Of a stretch of DNA of 64,000 nucleotides, positions 55,172 through 62,825 are shown in pieces. Location: assembly GCF_000520015.2 (NCBI RefSeq), contig NZ_CP007044.2, positions 3,968,001-4,032,000 on the forward strand, read 5' to 3'. The notes beneath the pieces are model-generated. The model saw only the letters and a program-made list of their open reading frames with translations. It did no database searches and was not told the DNA's origin. The position numbers and the translations under genes are program-made. Source of the stretch: Chania multitudinisentens RB-25. Lineage in GTDB: Bacteria; Pseudomonadota; Gammaproteobacteria; Enterobacterales; Enterobacteriaceae. Position 1 is the stretch's first letter. Every line of letters starts with the position of its first letter.

Positions 55172-55714
55172 TCAGCGAGATAGACAGAGTGCTTTCTCTT
55201 TCTCTCTTCGGGCTACTAGCCCTGGGAGAATAGTTTTTCCGGCATAAATCCAGCGTGGTAATTGTTCACAAGCGGCTACGATTTTGCCGTTCAGCAGATA
55301 GCGGTACATCGTGGACGATGTAAACTGAGGACACCCCACGTTAAAAATAAAGCTCCCGATCCCATCGAATGCACCTTGAGGGATTTTTTTTCCCAGCTTT
55401 CGCTCAACATTAATTTCAATGCAATTCTGAGCACCCAATTGATCCTCAGCAAACCAACGGGCTATCTGCTTGTCGCTGGCTTTGTTGACAACAGCCACCC
55501 CTTTTCCTGTATGTCCGATACCCTGCGTCATAATATTCGCTGGGCAAAGATATGGTTCGCGCCGGCACCCTTCGGCATTCCCCATAACCTCCATTGCAGC
55601 TTTTGAAAATCGGAGATGGTTATCGTTTGCAGAAATATATTCCTCTGCCTCTATAAGCCCAATAATTGCAGACACCGAACAGATGGCGGTAACGATTTTA
55701 TTCTTAATCGTCAT
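55172..55714 (-). CDS. SAR endolysin, glycoside hydrolase family 24
   Basis: The lysozyme-type muramidase cuts peptidoglycan. The catalytic set follows the E-8aa-D/C-5aa-T rule: Glu48, Cys57 and Thr63 in NAEGCRREPYLCPANIMTQG, with Cys in place of Asp. The N-terminus has a moderately hydrophobic segment (KIVTAICSVSAIIGLIEA) expected to act as a signal-arrest-release anchor, so it needs membrane depolarisation for release. It overlaps the holin gene by 4 bases. Confidence 0.88.
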   Translation of the reverse strand: MTIKNKIVTAICSVSAIIGLIEAEEYISANDNHLRFSKAAMEVMGNAEGCRREPYLCPANIMTQGIGHTGKGVAVVNKASDKQIARWFAEDQLGAQNCIEINVERKLGKKIPQGAFDGIGSFIFNVGCPQFTSSTMYRYLLNGKIVAACEQLPRWIYAGKTILPGLVARREKEKALCLSR

Positions 55715-55950
55715 TTCACACGTCCAGTAATGATTATCGTGTCAACTTGAGAGGCTTTTTCAATTGCACGTGTTTGTCTGCGCTGGAAGTAGATATTGGC
55801 GGCACATGTCACGGTAGCCATAATAATGCCGATGACGATCGCCCATTCATTGAGTGTAAGATCGTTAAACCACGCACCTATTTTCCCTATGACAACCAAG
55901 GATCCCGAAGAGATGTAGGCCGCTAGGCTTGATTTCTCCTGCATTTTCAT
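55711..55950 (-). CDS. Pinholin, S21-like (class II) with dual start
   Basis: This 79-residue protein has two membrane helices (AYISSGSLVVIGKIGAWF and EWAIVIGIIMATVTCAANIY), the layout of lambdoid phage 21 S. S21 starts MKSM and makes both antiholin and holin; here the start reads MKM, so starts at residues 1 and 3 may do the same. Followed by a SAR endolysin, this fits a pinholin that depolarises the membrane instead of making large holes. The RBS GGAGG is strong. Confidence 0.85.
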   Translation of the reverse strand: MKMQEKSSLAAYISSGSLVVIGKIGAWFNDLTLNEWAIVIGIIMATVTCAANIYFQRRQTRAIEKASQVDTIIITGRVK

Positions 55951-55974
55951 ACTCCACCTCCCCGGTTCGGGGAA

Positions 55975-56010
55975 ATAAAAAAGCCTGCTGGGCGAACCAT
56001 GCAGGCTTTG
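55975..56010 (-). terminator. Terminator T2 before the holin gene
   Basis: On the minus strand AAAGCCTGC-ATGGTTCGCCCA-GCAGGCTTTTTT has a 9-bp stem and a T run, 25 bases before the holin start. Confidence 0.85.
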
Positions 56011-56021
56011 GACTGACCAAT

Positions 56022-56085
56022 AAAAAACCGAGGCAGCTTTTAAGCATACCTCGGCATCTTTCCGAAATTTAGCGCGTTTTTAGCG
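56022..56085 (-). repeat. Three-copy structured element, copy 3 (core plus terminator T1)
   Basis: The minus-strand core ACGCGCTAAATTTCGGAAAG comes 5-6 bases after the stop of the 130-residue gene and is followed by CCGAGGT-ATGCTTAAAAGCT-GCCTCGG and six T. Compared with copy 1, bases on both stem sides have changed together while the loop TGCTTARAAGC is kept. Confidence 0.8.
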
Positions 56086-56090
56086 ACGAA

Positions 56091-56483
56091 TCAATCCTTA
56101 GGTGATGCATCTTTTATCAAGTCACGGATATTAGCCGTTAAAGCTTCGATCCCCTTTTGCAAAGCGCCTAATGCTAGCTCACTATTTTTATCAGCTTTAA
56201 TCCCTTTAGCAGCCAACTGCATAGCTGTAATGATCTCAATTTGAGATTCCAAAGCAGGAAGGAAATCCATCCCTCTCATTTCTCTAGCACTTCTGAAAAT
56301 TTCCCGCAAAGATGCAAAGTCATCATTGGCTTGTTCTGGGGTAATTGACATATCAAAAATCCCATTTTTCCATGCCCACTGTATTTCAATACCATTATCA
56401 GATGTATGCACGTCACATTTTGCATTTTCATTAGCGAAAGAGGCTGCTTCAAAAATGTCATACTTGCGAGCACTCGTACTCAT
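56091..56483 (-). CDS. Hypothetical protein at the head of the late operon
   Basis: This 130-residue, mostly helical protein (ARKYDIFEAASFANENAKCD at the start, FRSAREMRGMDFLPALESQI in the middle) is not recognised. It lies between the Q-like antiterminator and the lysis genes, where Stx-type phages carry cargo. It ends right before copy 3 of the structured element and a double terminator, so without antitermination it might be the only late gene transcribed. The RBS is GGAG. Confidence 0.65.
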   Translation of the reverse strand: MSTSARKYDIFEAASFANENAKCDVHTSDNGIEIQWAWKNGIFDMSITPEQANDDFASLREIFRSAREMRGMDFLPALESQIEIITAMQLAAKGIKADKNSELALGALQKGIEALTANIRDLIKDASPKD

Positions 56484-56525
56484 TTTTTATCTCCATATAT
56501 GTGAAAACATCATGCTAATAATCCG

Positions 56526-57341
56526 TTAGAACGCCTGTCTCTCATTTTGAAGTCGTTCAGACAAAATTAATGTCGCATTCGATTCCTCAATATACAACCA
56601 ATCCATGCACCTCTTAACCAAACCGGCATATTTACCAGCCCAGTCACCAGGCGCTACCTCAGCCCCTATGATACGCATCGATTTACGCAGGTGCTCCATG
56701 TTGGCCGGTATTTTCCCCTTGCCGTTGCACTCTTCACATTCTGCTGGGTGTGGCTTGGCGATTCTGCCAGTGCCGGAACAGCGCGGGCAAAGGTTGGTTG
56801 TCGTGGCATGCTGTTCTGACCACGCCCGCAGTGATATGCGCTCACGCTCAATGCTGCGGTTAATATCAATAATGTCAAAACCGATCTCATGATATGTGTT
56901 ATCGCTGATGCTGGTTTTGCTACGCTGCTTCTCCAGATACTTGATCTGCGTCTGTAGGGTTTCAATCTTCTTTCGGGTTTGCGCTGTCCGTGGCCCGTAC
57001 CGTCGCAGTAACGATGCAATATGTGCAATCTGCGCAGGCACATTGCGCTCTAGCACGATACTGAGGGCCAACTGACATGCAGCCGCTGCGCGTGCCGGGT
57101 GTGGTCGCTGGTGTACCCATACGTTAATCGCCATCCGTACGCGCTGTTCTGCCAAGCAATCGCTGCGGTATTTAGCCATCAGAATATCAAGGCCCAGCGA
57201 ATGCTGGTGCTGAGCAGCTGCGAAAGCACCGAGGATTTGCTCCCTGGTCAAGGAGGCACGACCACGGCCTATGTTCATTGCCTCCGCACTTACACAGCGC
57301 GGATCGTGCATTTTTATGAGTTGTTCTATTGCATTGGTCAT
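56526..57341 (-). CDS. Late antitermination protein Q-like
   Basis: This 271-residue protein has a Cys-rich zinc motif CPRCSGTGRIAKPHPAECEE followed by CNGKGK, like lambda-type Q proteins. It is preceded by helical regions with basic residues. Q binds near the late promoter and lets RNA polymerase pass terminators. That role suits the many terminators in the genes downstream. The usual next feature would be the late promoter, which I cannot place with confidence. Its start is marked by the shared AGGACTGACCAATG sequence. Confidence 0.78.
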   Translation of the reverse strand: MTNAIEQLIKMHDPRCVSAEAMNIGRGRASLTREQILGAFAAAQHQHSLGLDILMAKYRSDCLAEQRVRMAINVWVHQRPHPARAAAACQLALSIVLERNVPAQIAHIASLLRRYGPRTAQTRKKIETLQTQIKYLEKQRSKTSISDNTYHEIGFDIIDINRSIERERISLRAWSEQHATTTNLCPRCSGTGRIAKPHPAECEECNGKGKIPANMEHLRKSMRIIGAEVAPGDWAGKYAGLVKRCMDWLYIEESNATLILSERLQNERQAF

Positions 57342-57351
57342 TGGTCAGTCC
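57340..57351 (-). promoter_or_regulatory. Shared translation-initiation sequence, Q-like gene
   Basis: The minus-strand 12-mer GGACTGACCAAT contains the ribosome-binding AGGA and the first two bases of the start codon. The same 12-mer precedes the genes starting at 58531 and 63961. Confidence 0.7.
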
Positions 57352-57788
57352 TGATTCACATAAGCCATAATTCGCTCTTTTGCTTGGACGAAACCATAGC
57401 ACAGAATGGCTGCGTAGCCTGAACCTATCATCTTGTTCAGCCATGACACCTGTTCTGCTGTTGGCTTCCCATCGATCGCCTTCATCTCTAACCAAAGTCC
57501 GGCATAGCCCCCTCGCGGCAATGCCAAGAACAAATCTGATACTCCTGCGCGTAACCCCAGCCGTTTTGCATCCCTGGCAGCCTTAGGCCCGCGCCTTCCT
57601 TCGTTGGGAATGTGGATCAGGTATTCACCGATCTTGATACCATCTATAACGGTTTTATCTGCCCACTTGATCAGCGCGGCCTGCTCTTCCAGCTCCGGCT
57701 CGTGCCTGATCTTCTTAACCTTGCCACCGCGCACCTCCAGCTTGGCTTTTGTGCCTACGTAGCCGATGGCATCAATGCTATTAAGCAA
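57345..57788 (-). CDS. VRR-NUC domain nuclease
   Basis: This 147-residue protein has the VRR-NUC pattern of a PD-(D/E)XK nuclease: HEPELEEQAALIKWADKTV, the basic loop NEGRRGPKAARDAKRLGLRA, then GVSDLFLALPRGG and LWLEMKAIDGKP with the catalytic D and ExK. Phages use such nucleases as junction resolvases or DNA-processing enzymes. It overlaps the DUF1364 gene by 8 bases and takes the place of a Rus-type resolvase in the nin-like block. Confidence 0.82.
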   Translation of the reverse strand: MLNSIDAIGYVGTKAKLEVRGGKVKKIRHEPELEEQAALIKWADKTVIDGIKIGEYLIHIPNEGRRGPKAARDAKRLGLRAGVSDLFLALPRGGYAGLWLEMKAIDGKPTAEQVSWLNKMIGSGYAAILCYGFVQAKERIMAYVNQD

Positions 57789-58113
57789 AGCGCCCTCCTT
57801 TGACCATCATCACGTCATCTTCCAGCCATTGCCGGTAAGTGGCATGCAGCGCCTGCAGATAGGTTTCCTCCTTTTCGCCTGGCCGCCAGTCATACGGCAC
57901 CCGGCCATCAATAACGTCATGGCAGCTCGAGCAACCGAACACTGCAAAGTAATCATCGCTTTTGTAACTCATGCCATGGGTAATGCTCGGCAGGTGGCAC
58001 AGCACCGTCGTTTCCGGGTTACCGTTGCAGATGCCGGGGATCAGTAGCGTGCAGCAGCGGCCACGCGCTGAATCGCACAGAATCTTGCTGCGGTAAGCGG
58101 GTGATTTAGCCAT
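57781..58113 (-). CDS. DUF1364 family, HNH-like nuclease domain
   Basis: This 110-residue protein has the DUF1364 pattern: CTLLIPGICNGNPETTVLCH, then SDDYFAVFGCSSCHDVIDGR, with Cys and His residues set for a zinc-binding, HNH-like fold. The family is common in the nin-region of lambdoid phages, and nuclease function is predicted but not proven. It overlaps both neighbours by 8 bases, showing a compact operon. Confidence 0.8.
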   Translation of the reverse strand: MAKSPAYRSKILCDSARGRCCTLLIPGICNGNPETTVLCHLPSITHGMSYKSDDYFAVFGCSSCHDVIDGRVPYDWRPGEKEETYLQALHATYRQWLEDDVMMVKGGRFA

Positions 58114-58531
58114 TCTTGCCTGCCTTCACCTTTTCTGCGGCGTCGATCGCCATATTCAGGTCGTTTAGCTTGAACTGAGCAGTTTTGATCCGTGCTCTTG
58201 TGTTCACCTCTTCACGTTTCAGCTTCTCCAGCCCTTCCCTGTGCGCAGTGATCTCCATACGCAGGGTTTTAAGTTCCCATTCAATCTTTGTCTCCCCCTT
58301 AGCCAGCGCCAGCAGGTGATCGAACGCCTCCAACACGGCACCGCAAACGCGGCACGTCACTTTACGTTCGTGCTCTGAAACCAATACTTTGTCGTGACGG
58401 CAGCGGCGGCCATCCTTAGGCTTATCCTCTACAAAGTTCCTCATTTCGCGGATGTCGGCATTACTGTCGAACCGCTTGGTAAACGCCAGAATGTTGTCGA
58501 TCTGGCCTTCGTCATTGGTTTGGTCGGTCAT
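58106..58531 (-). CDS. Hypothetical phage protein with zinc-ribbon motif
   Basis: This 141-residue protein has CRHDKVLV and CRVCGAVLE, a Cys/His set fitting a small zinc ribbon at about residues 44-65. A long coiled coil follows (ITAHREGLEKLKREEVNTRA). It probably binds nucleic acid or a partner protein. No family name is certain. Its start uses the shared GGACTGACCAATG sequence, 10 bases after the preceding stop. Confidence 0.65.
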   Translation of the reverse strand: MTDQTNDEGQIDNILAFTKRFDSNADIREMRNFVEDKPKDGRRCRHDKVLVSEHERKVTCRVCGAVLEAFDHLLALAKGETKIEWELKTLRMEITAHREGLEKLKREEVNTRARIKTAQFKLNDLNMAIDAAEKVKAGKNG

Positions 58532-58541
58532 TGGTCAGTCC
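58530..58541 (-). promoter_or_regulatory. Shared translation-initiation sequence, zinc-ribbon gene
   Basis: An identical copy of GGACTGACCAAT, containing AGGA and the beginning of the ATG. Confidence 0.7.
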
Positions 58542-59213
58542 TCAATATTCCATCAGCCGGTTTACTGCCTGTTCCATCTCGTGCTCGTCGGCAAAATGCT
58601 GCTGCAGGGTTTCGTTCCAGATGACACCGGCTACGCCTCGGTAAACTGCGTCAAACTTGCCCTGATCCATGTTGGCAAACGCGATGCTCCAACGTTGTTT
58701 CAGCGTGCCGCCATCAGGATTAGGGATCAGGTCATAGAAGCCAGCCTTGATCATCACGCGGTTCAGGTATGCTTCTTCGGTTTTTATTAACTCAGCATCA
58801 AAGCGTGATTTTCGCCTGGTAGCCATCCTGTTAAGTGTTTCTTCTGCGCTCCTGTCAGCTATCTGCTTTGTGACGTTTTCATACAGGGACGGATCGCCAG
58901 CCATTTCCGCCATCATTTTTGCAGTTTTATTTGCTGCCTCTATTGCGATCCATCTTTCTGAATCGCTGACAAATGCCCATTCCGGCTCCCAATAATCCAT
59001 GCCCAGTTCTATAAGCTTCCAGAACTTGCGGTGGTGTTTTAGATTCCTACGATCACCGATCGGACTCATTGAGATGGGGGTGCCTACCGGCATCCCCTTC
59101 ATTACATTTCTATCATGATCAGTCGCGTACTTGATGCCGCCGCCCGGCAGCAGAACACCAAGCGCTTCGGTTTTCTGTTTACGCAGGGACTTAGTTCGCG
59201 GCGCGGCTGTCAT
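58542..59213 (-). CDS. DUF1367 family protein
   Basis: This 223-residue protein contains the DUF1367 block KGMPVGTPISMSPIGDRRNL followed by KHHRKFWKLIELGMDYWEPE. The family occurs in lambdoid prophages near replication and recombination genes and has no known activity. I start at MTAAPRT because its ATG overlaps the stop of the methyltransferase (ATGA); the frame is open nine codons further upstream. Confidence 0.8.
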   Translation of the reverse strand: MTAAPRTKSLRKQKTEALGVLLPGGGIKYATDHDRNVMKGMPVGTPISMSPIGDRRNLKHHRKFWKLIELGMDYWEPEWAFVSDSERWIAIEAANKTAKMMAEMAGDPSLYENVTKQIADRSAEETLNRMATRRKSRFDAELIKTEEAYLNRVMIKAGFYDLIPNPDGGTLKQRWSIAFANMDQGKFDAVYRGVAGVIWNETLQQHFADEHEMEQAVNRLMEY

Positions 59214-61192
59214 GCGGCCACCTCCTCGCGCGCTTTGCACATTTCTGGCAGATTTGCGCGTACTAACGCCTCGGCGAATGGTGGCGGTACGGCGTTGCCG
59301 CAGCGGGCCACTTGTTTGTCTTTGGCGTACTTTTCTCCTCGGTAGTTTTGGTCAATCACGTACCAACTTGGGAAGCCTTGCGCGGCATAGAGTTCATGCG
59401 GTTGCAGCATGCGCATACCGATATCAACTATCTGGTAATCGATGCCTTCAACCGTAACCAAGCCAAAACGATGCTTGGTGGTGACTGTCTGCAACGGATC
59501 ATCAGCAGGGTGGCCGATGTTTGTGCCGTAATATTTCAGCAGAAACGCTCTCACCTCACCGAAGTGATTTCCGCCGGCAGTAACGGTTTGGAGTGGATCG
59601 GTAACCTCTTGCCCGGTATTGGTACCGCGCATCTTGATGAGATTGGACGTAACCAGAGCATGGTGATCGACAGTCGTCACTGTGTGGGCAGGTTCCGCCA
59701 GATCCGCGCCGGGGCCGGTATAATTGCCACCGAAATGTTTTGCCAGGAACGCCGATACCAGTTGGCTTTTACCACCACCGCCAGCAGTGATTGTGCCGTT
59801 TGGCTCACCGACTGCATGCCCGACGCTATTGCCAAACTGACGCGCTATCACAGGAGCCACAACCAAGTGCTCGGCTTTCGTTGTGACAGTAGTCAGTGGC
59901 TTACCGGCTTCATAGGCCATGCGATCGCCACCAAAGCCTGTCTGCCCGATACGTGCAATAACGGGCGCAACAAGACAGGCATGGTTTGTGATACACAACG
60001 TATGCATTGGTTGCTCAGCAGACCGCGGCTTAGCTGAATATTTCGGGCCACCAGCACCGGCAATGAACGGTGCTAATGTTGCCTCTACCATGCCCAGAGC
60101 ATGACCGTTACCACCTGGCCGTTCGGAACTGCCCGCCGTTATGGTTGAGATCGGCTCATCACATTCCTGGCCGGTGGCCCCGGTACGGAATTTAGTGATA
60201 TGCGGTGATACCAGGGCATAGCCATGGGTCTTGGTGATCGTCTGCAAAGGTTCGTCCAACGGCTGCCCGCGAAAACAGTCGTATGTCGTCTTAGTGCTGG
60301 TGTGATTGCACTTAACGATAAATGGCGTCGGGCTATTGATAACAAACCGTTCAATCCCCCGCGCAATGCGCTTCATCGTATTTTCAGCAAGCGGTCGCTT
60401 ACGCTCGAAGATACTCGGGCACGGAATTGACCAATCAATGCATTCAGCAGCTGTACGCCATGGCTTACGGTGACCACTCTGCACATCCAGCGATTTCGGG
60501 TCGCCGTGCGTTTGTTCCGGCCAGACGATAGCCTGTTGATCACAGCGCATGACCATGAAGAACCTTTTGCGAATTGTTGGGGCGCCGTAGTCGCAAGCAC
60601 GAAGTTCACGATAGTCTAAGTCATACCCCAGCCCGGCAATCAGGCGGCGCTGCTCATCGCTACCAGCGCCGATCCCCAGCACTTCACAGCATTCAACCAA
60701 CGCAGGGTGATCTACCTCAACGCCACTGGTCAGCATCCCCACGAAAGCAGCGAATGTTTCCCCGCTGCGCGCCGGACATGGGCGTTCATTGCCTTCGGCG
60801 TCAGCAATCAACGGCCCCCAGGTTTTAAACTCTTCGACGTTTTCCAGCATCATCACACGCGGTCGGACTTTCAGAGCCCAGCAAATGACGATCCAGGCAA
60901 GTCCTCGGATCTCCTTTTTGACTGGCTTGCTGCCTTTGGCCTTGGAAAAATGCCGACAATCAGGGCTAAACCACGCCAGGCCCACTGGCTGCCCGGCGGT
61001 AGCCACCTCAGGATCAATGTCAAAAACCGACTCGCAATAATGCAATGTGTCCGGGTGATTCGTCTCGTGCATCGCGATCGCGTGCTCGTCGTGGTTGATG
61101 GCAATGTCCACACTACGACCAATCGCCATCTCGATCCCGGTACTCGCACCGCCGCCACCAGCAAAGTTATCGACAATAATCTCGCGCTTCAT
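59210..61192 (-). CDS. DNA cytosine-5 methyltransferase with internal repeats
   Basis: The N-terminal part has C5-methyltransferase motifs: I as NFAGGGGASTG (residues 9-19), IV as SPDCRHFS with the catalytic Cys79 (PDC rather than PPC), and VI as ENVEEF (117-122). Between about residues 310 and 580 seven or eight repeats of 30-45 residues occur, each with a TVT/TIT block (LQTITKTHGYALVS, HTVTTVDHHALVT, LQTVTTKHRFGLVT). The length of 660 aa exceeds typical Dcm (about 470). The final part (GMRMLQPHELYAAQGFP) resembles motifs IX-X. It probably modifies phage DNA against restriction. Confidence 0.87.
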   Translation of the reverse strand: MKREIIVDNFAGGGGASTGIEMAIGRSVDIAINHDEHAIAMHETNHPDTLHYCESVFDIDPEVATAGQPVGLAWFSPDCRHFSKAKGSKPVKKEIRGLAWIVICWALKVRPRVMMLENVEEFKTWGPLIADAEGNERPCPARSGETFAAFVGMLTSGVEVDHPALVECCEVLGIGAGSDEQRRLIAGLGYDLDYRELRACDYGAPTIRKRFFMVMRCDQQAIVWPEQTHGDPKSLDVQSGHRKPWRTAAECIDWSIPCPSIFERKRPLAENTMKRIARGIERFVINSPTPFIVKCNHTSTKTTYDCFRGQPLDEPLQTITKTHGYALVSPHITKFRTGATGQECDEPISTITAGSSERPGGNGHALGMVEATLAPFIAGAGGPKYSAKPRSAEQPMHTLCITNHACLVAPVIARIGQTGFGGDRMAYEAGKPLTTVTTKAEHLVVAPVIARQFGNSVGHAVGEPNGTITAGGGGKSQLVSAFLAKHFGGNYTGPGADLAEPAHTVTTVDHHALVTSNLIKMRGTNTGQEVTDPLQTVTAGGNHFGEVRAFLLKYYGTNIGHPADDPLQTVTTKHRFGLVTVEGIDYQIVDIGMRMLQPHELYAAQGFPSWYVIDQNYRGEKYAKDKQVARCGNAVPPPFAEALVRANLPEMCKAREEVAA

Positions 61193-62583
61193 GCTGTTGC
61201 TCCCATTGCTGTGGCCAGTGTTGTGGCTGCTTCGATGATGGCAGCTTCAGGCTGTGATTCGAGTTTCAAGCGGTTGATGTGGAACCGCAGTTTCTGTTGC
61301 AGGTTTACGGGCAATTCGCTGGCACCTTTTACCTGGTCAAAAAGGAAATGAACCTCTTGAGGCCAAACGGTATTTGTTGTGTCTGGAATATTTTCAGGAA
61401 TAATTTGTGGTTCAGTTTGTTGTTCTACAAGCTGATGAACCTCATCAGGTTCAGGGGATTCACTGAGCACTTTCAACGAATACCCAATCCGTGCTGCTGA
61501 GGTGACCAGGTGATCCGGGTTTTCCTCGATCCCAATAAACCCAAATCCATCGAGCAGCGCCGCTTTACCCGTGCTGCCGGAACCCATGAATGGATCCAGT
61601 ACCACGCCGCCTGCTGGTGTCACGAGGCGGCACAGATAGCGCATGAGATCGACTGGCTTCACAGTTTCATGGTTGTTTTTGACTCCCCCGGTACGTCCTG
61701 CACCAGCACGCGGGTTATTGAGCCCAGCACTACCTTCTTTTCGGCCCCCGGTCATTTCGCTTGCAGAGGTAGGGACAAAGCGTTCCATACCTTCGTCGCG
61801 CTCTTTACGGCTGACCTTTGCACAGTAAAAAAACCGGGCTGCGCTGCCCTGGTCGCCGTGATGATGGCTGGCAATACGATTAATCATTCCGCCAAATTTA
61901 ACCGCGCCACTGAACCCGTTATGCGTGGGTTCAGTACCACGGACAGGCGCTTGTGCTCCTGCATTTCGTGGAAACTCGGAAACAACTTCCTCACTTCCAT
62001 CATGCATAACGTTTGCTGGCCAGCGGCCTAGTTGAGCGGGCTGCCATTCCTCAGCGTCAGACGCTTTTCCGTCACGAGCATGGGAAAGCAAGCCACCAGC
62101 ACCGCCAGTTAGCGCTTCCCCTGTCGGTATACGACACAAATCGATATTCAGGGCACCAGTGCCGAATTGGGAAACATTCCCCTCTACGGTTCCGATGAGT
62201 GGCTTTCGGGCCATGACGATCGGCTCATGCGCAGGTTTCAACGCGGTACCTTTCCCAGCATGCTCGTCAGTAAGGTTTTTCGACTTAGGGAAGCCGCTGC
62301 CGTAAATCCACATCAGTTGATCCCGGATTTCAAAGCCAGCATCCTCAACATTAACGACGAGCCGGTGATAGGTGCGTGATCCGCCGAACGCCAACAAGTG
62401 GCCACCCGGCTTTAAGACGCGAAGGCACTCGGCCCACTGGTCAACAGTTGGTACCTGGTAATCCCATTTTTTACCCATGAAGCTCAAGCCATACGGCGGA
62501 TCGGTCACAATGGCATCAACGGAATTTTCAGCCATACCACGTAGCACTTCCTCGCAGCGACCAACATTGAGTTGATAGATCAT
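61189..62583 (-). CDS. DNA adenine methyltransferase (beta class)
   Basis: Motif IV DPPY is in DAIVTDPPYGLSFMGKKWDY near residue 28. The SAM-binding motif I follows much later in VVLDPFMGSGSTGKAALLDG near residue 340. The order IV then I marks the beta class, and DPPY favours N6-adenine. The region between holds the target recognition part. It overlaps both neighbours by ATGA. No restriction endonuclease is next to it, so this is a phage modification enzyme, not a restriction system. Confidence 0.87.
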   Translation of the reverse strand: MIYQLNVGRCEEVLRGMAENSVDAIVTDPPYGLSFMGKKWDYQVPTVDQWAECLRVLKPGGHLLAFGGSRTYHRLVVNVEDAGFEIRDQLMWIYGSGFPKSKNLTDEHAGKGTALKPAHEPIVMARKPLIGTVEGNVSQFGTGALNIDLCRIPTGEALTGGAGGLLSHARDGKASDAEEWQPAQLGRWPANVMHDGSEEVVSEFPRNAGAQAPVRGTEPTHNGFSGAVKFGGMINRIASHHHGDQGSAARFFYCAKVSRKERDEGMERFVPTSASEMTGGRKEGSAGLNNPRAGAGRTGGVKNNHETVKPVDLMRYLCRLVTPAGGVVLDPFMGSGSTGKAALLDGFGFIGIEENPDHLVTSAARIGYSLKVLSESPEPDEVHQLVEQQTEPQIIPENIPDTTNTVWPQEVHFLFDQVKGASELPVNLQQKLRFHINRLKLESQPEAAIIEAATTLATAMGATA

Positions 62584-62825
62584 GCCCGCACCTCCGCCTG
62601 AGAAGGCACCAGCCGATAGAACCAGGTCGTTTTCCCGGTTTCTTCGTGGTGCACAGTGCAGACCTGCTTGAGTACGCCATGACGGACAGCAGACACTTCA
62701 CGCAGCCGCGCGCTGATTGCCGCTTGCGTGTTGGCCCCGTCGAACTTACCGACCTGCCGCAGTTTGTGGATCCCGTCGTTGATACATTGCCGTTCTTGCT
62801 CTGTGACTGGATGCTTCTGGATCAT
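62580..62825 (-). CDS. Small hypothetical protein, winged-helix-like
   Basis: This 81-residue protein begins MIQKHPVTEQERQCINDGIH. It has the pattern NTQAAISARLREVSAVRHGV followed by KTTWFYRLVPS, which looks like a winged helix: recognition helix then a beta wing. It may bind DNA. It overlaps the RdgC fusion and the methyltransferase genes by ATGA on both sides. Confidence 0.65.
   Translation of the reverse strand: MIQKHPVTEQERQCINDGIHKLRQVGKFDGANTQAAISARLREVSAVRHGVLKQVCTVHHEETGKTTWFYRLVPSQAEVRA

Noticed and set aside
61189..62583. Restriction-modification system
   Set aside because: Two methyltransferases are present but no restriction endonuclease or specificity subunit lies beside them; the VRR-NUC and DUF1364 genes are typical phage nin-region nucleases.
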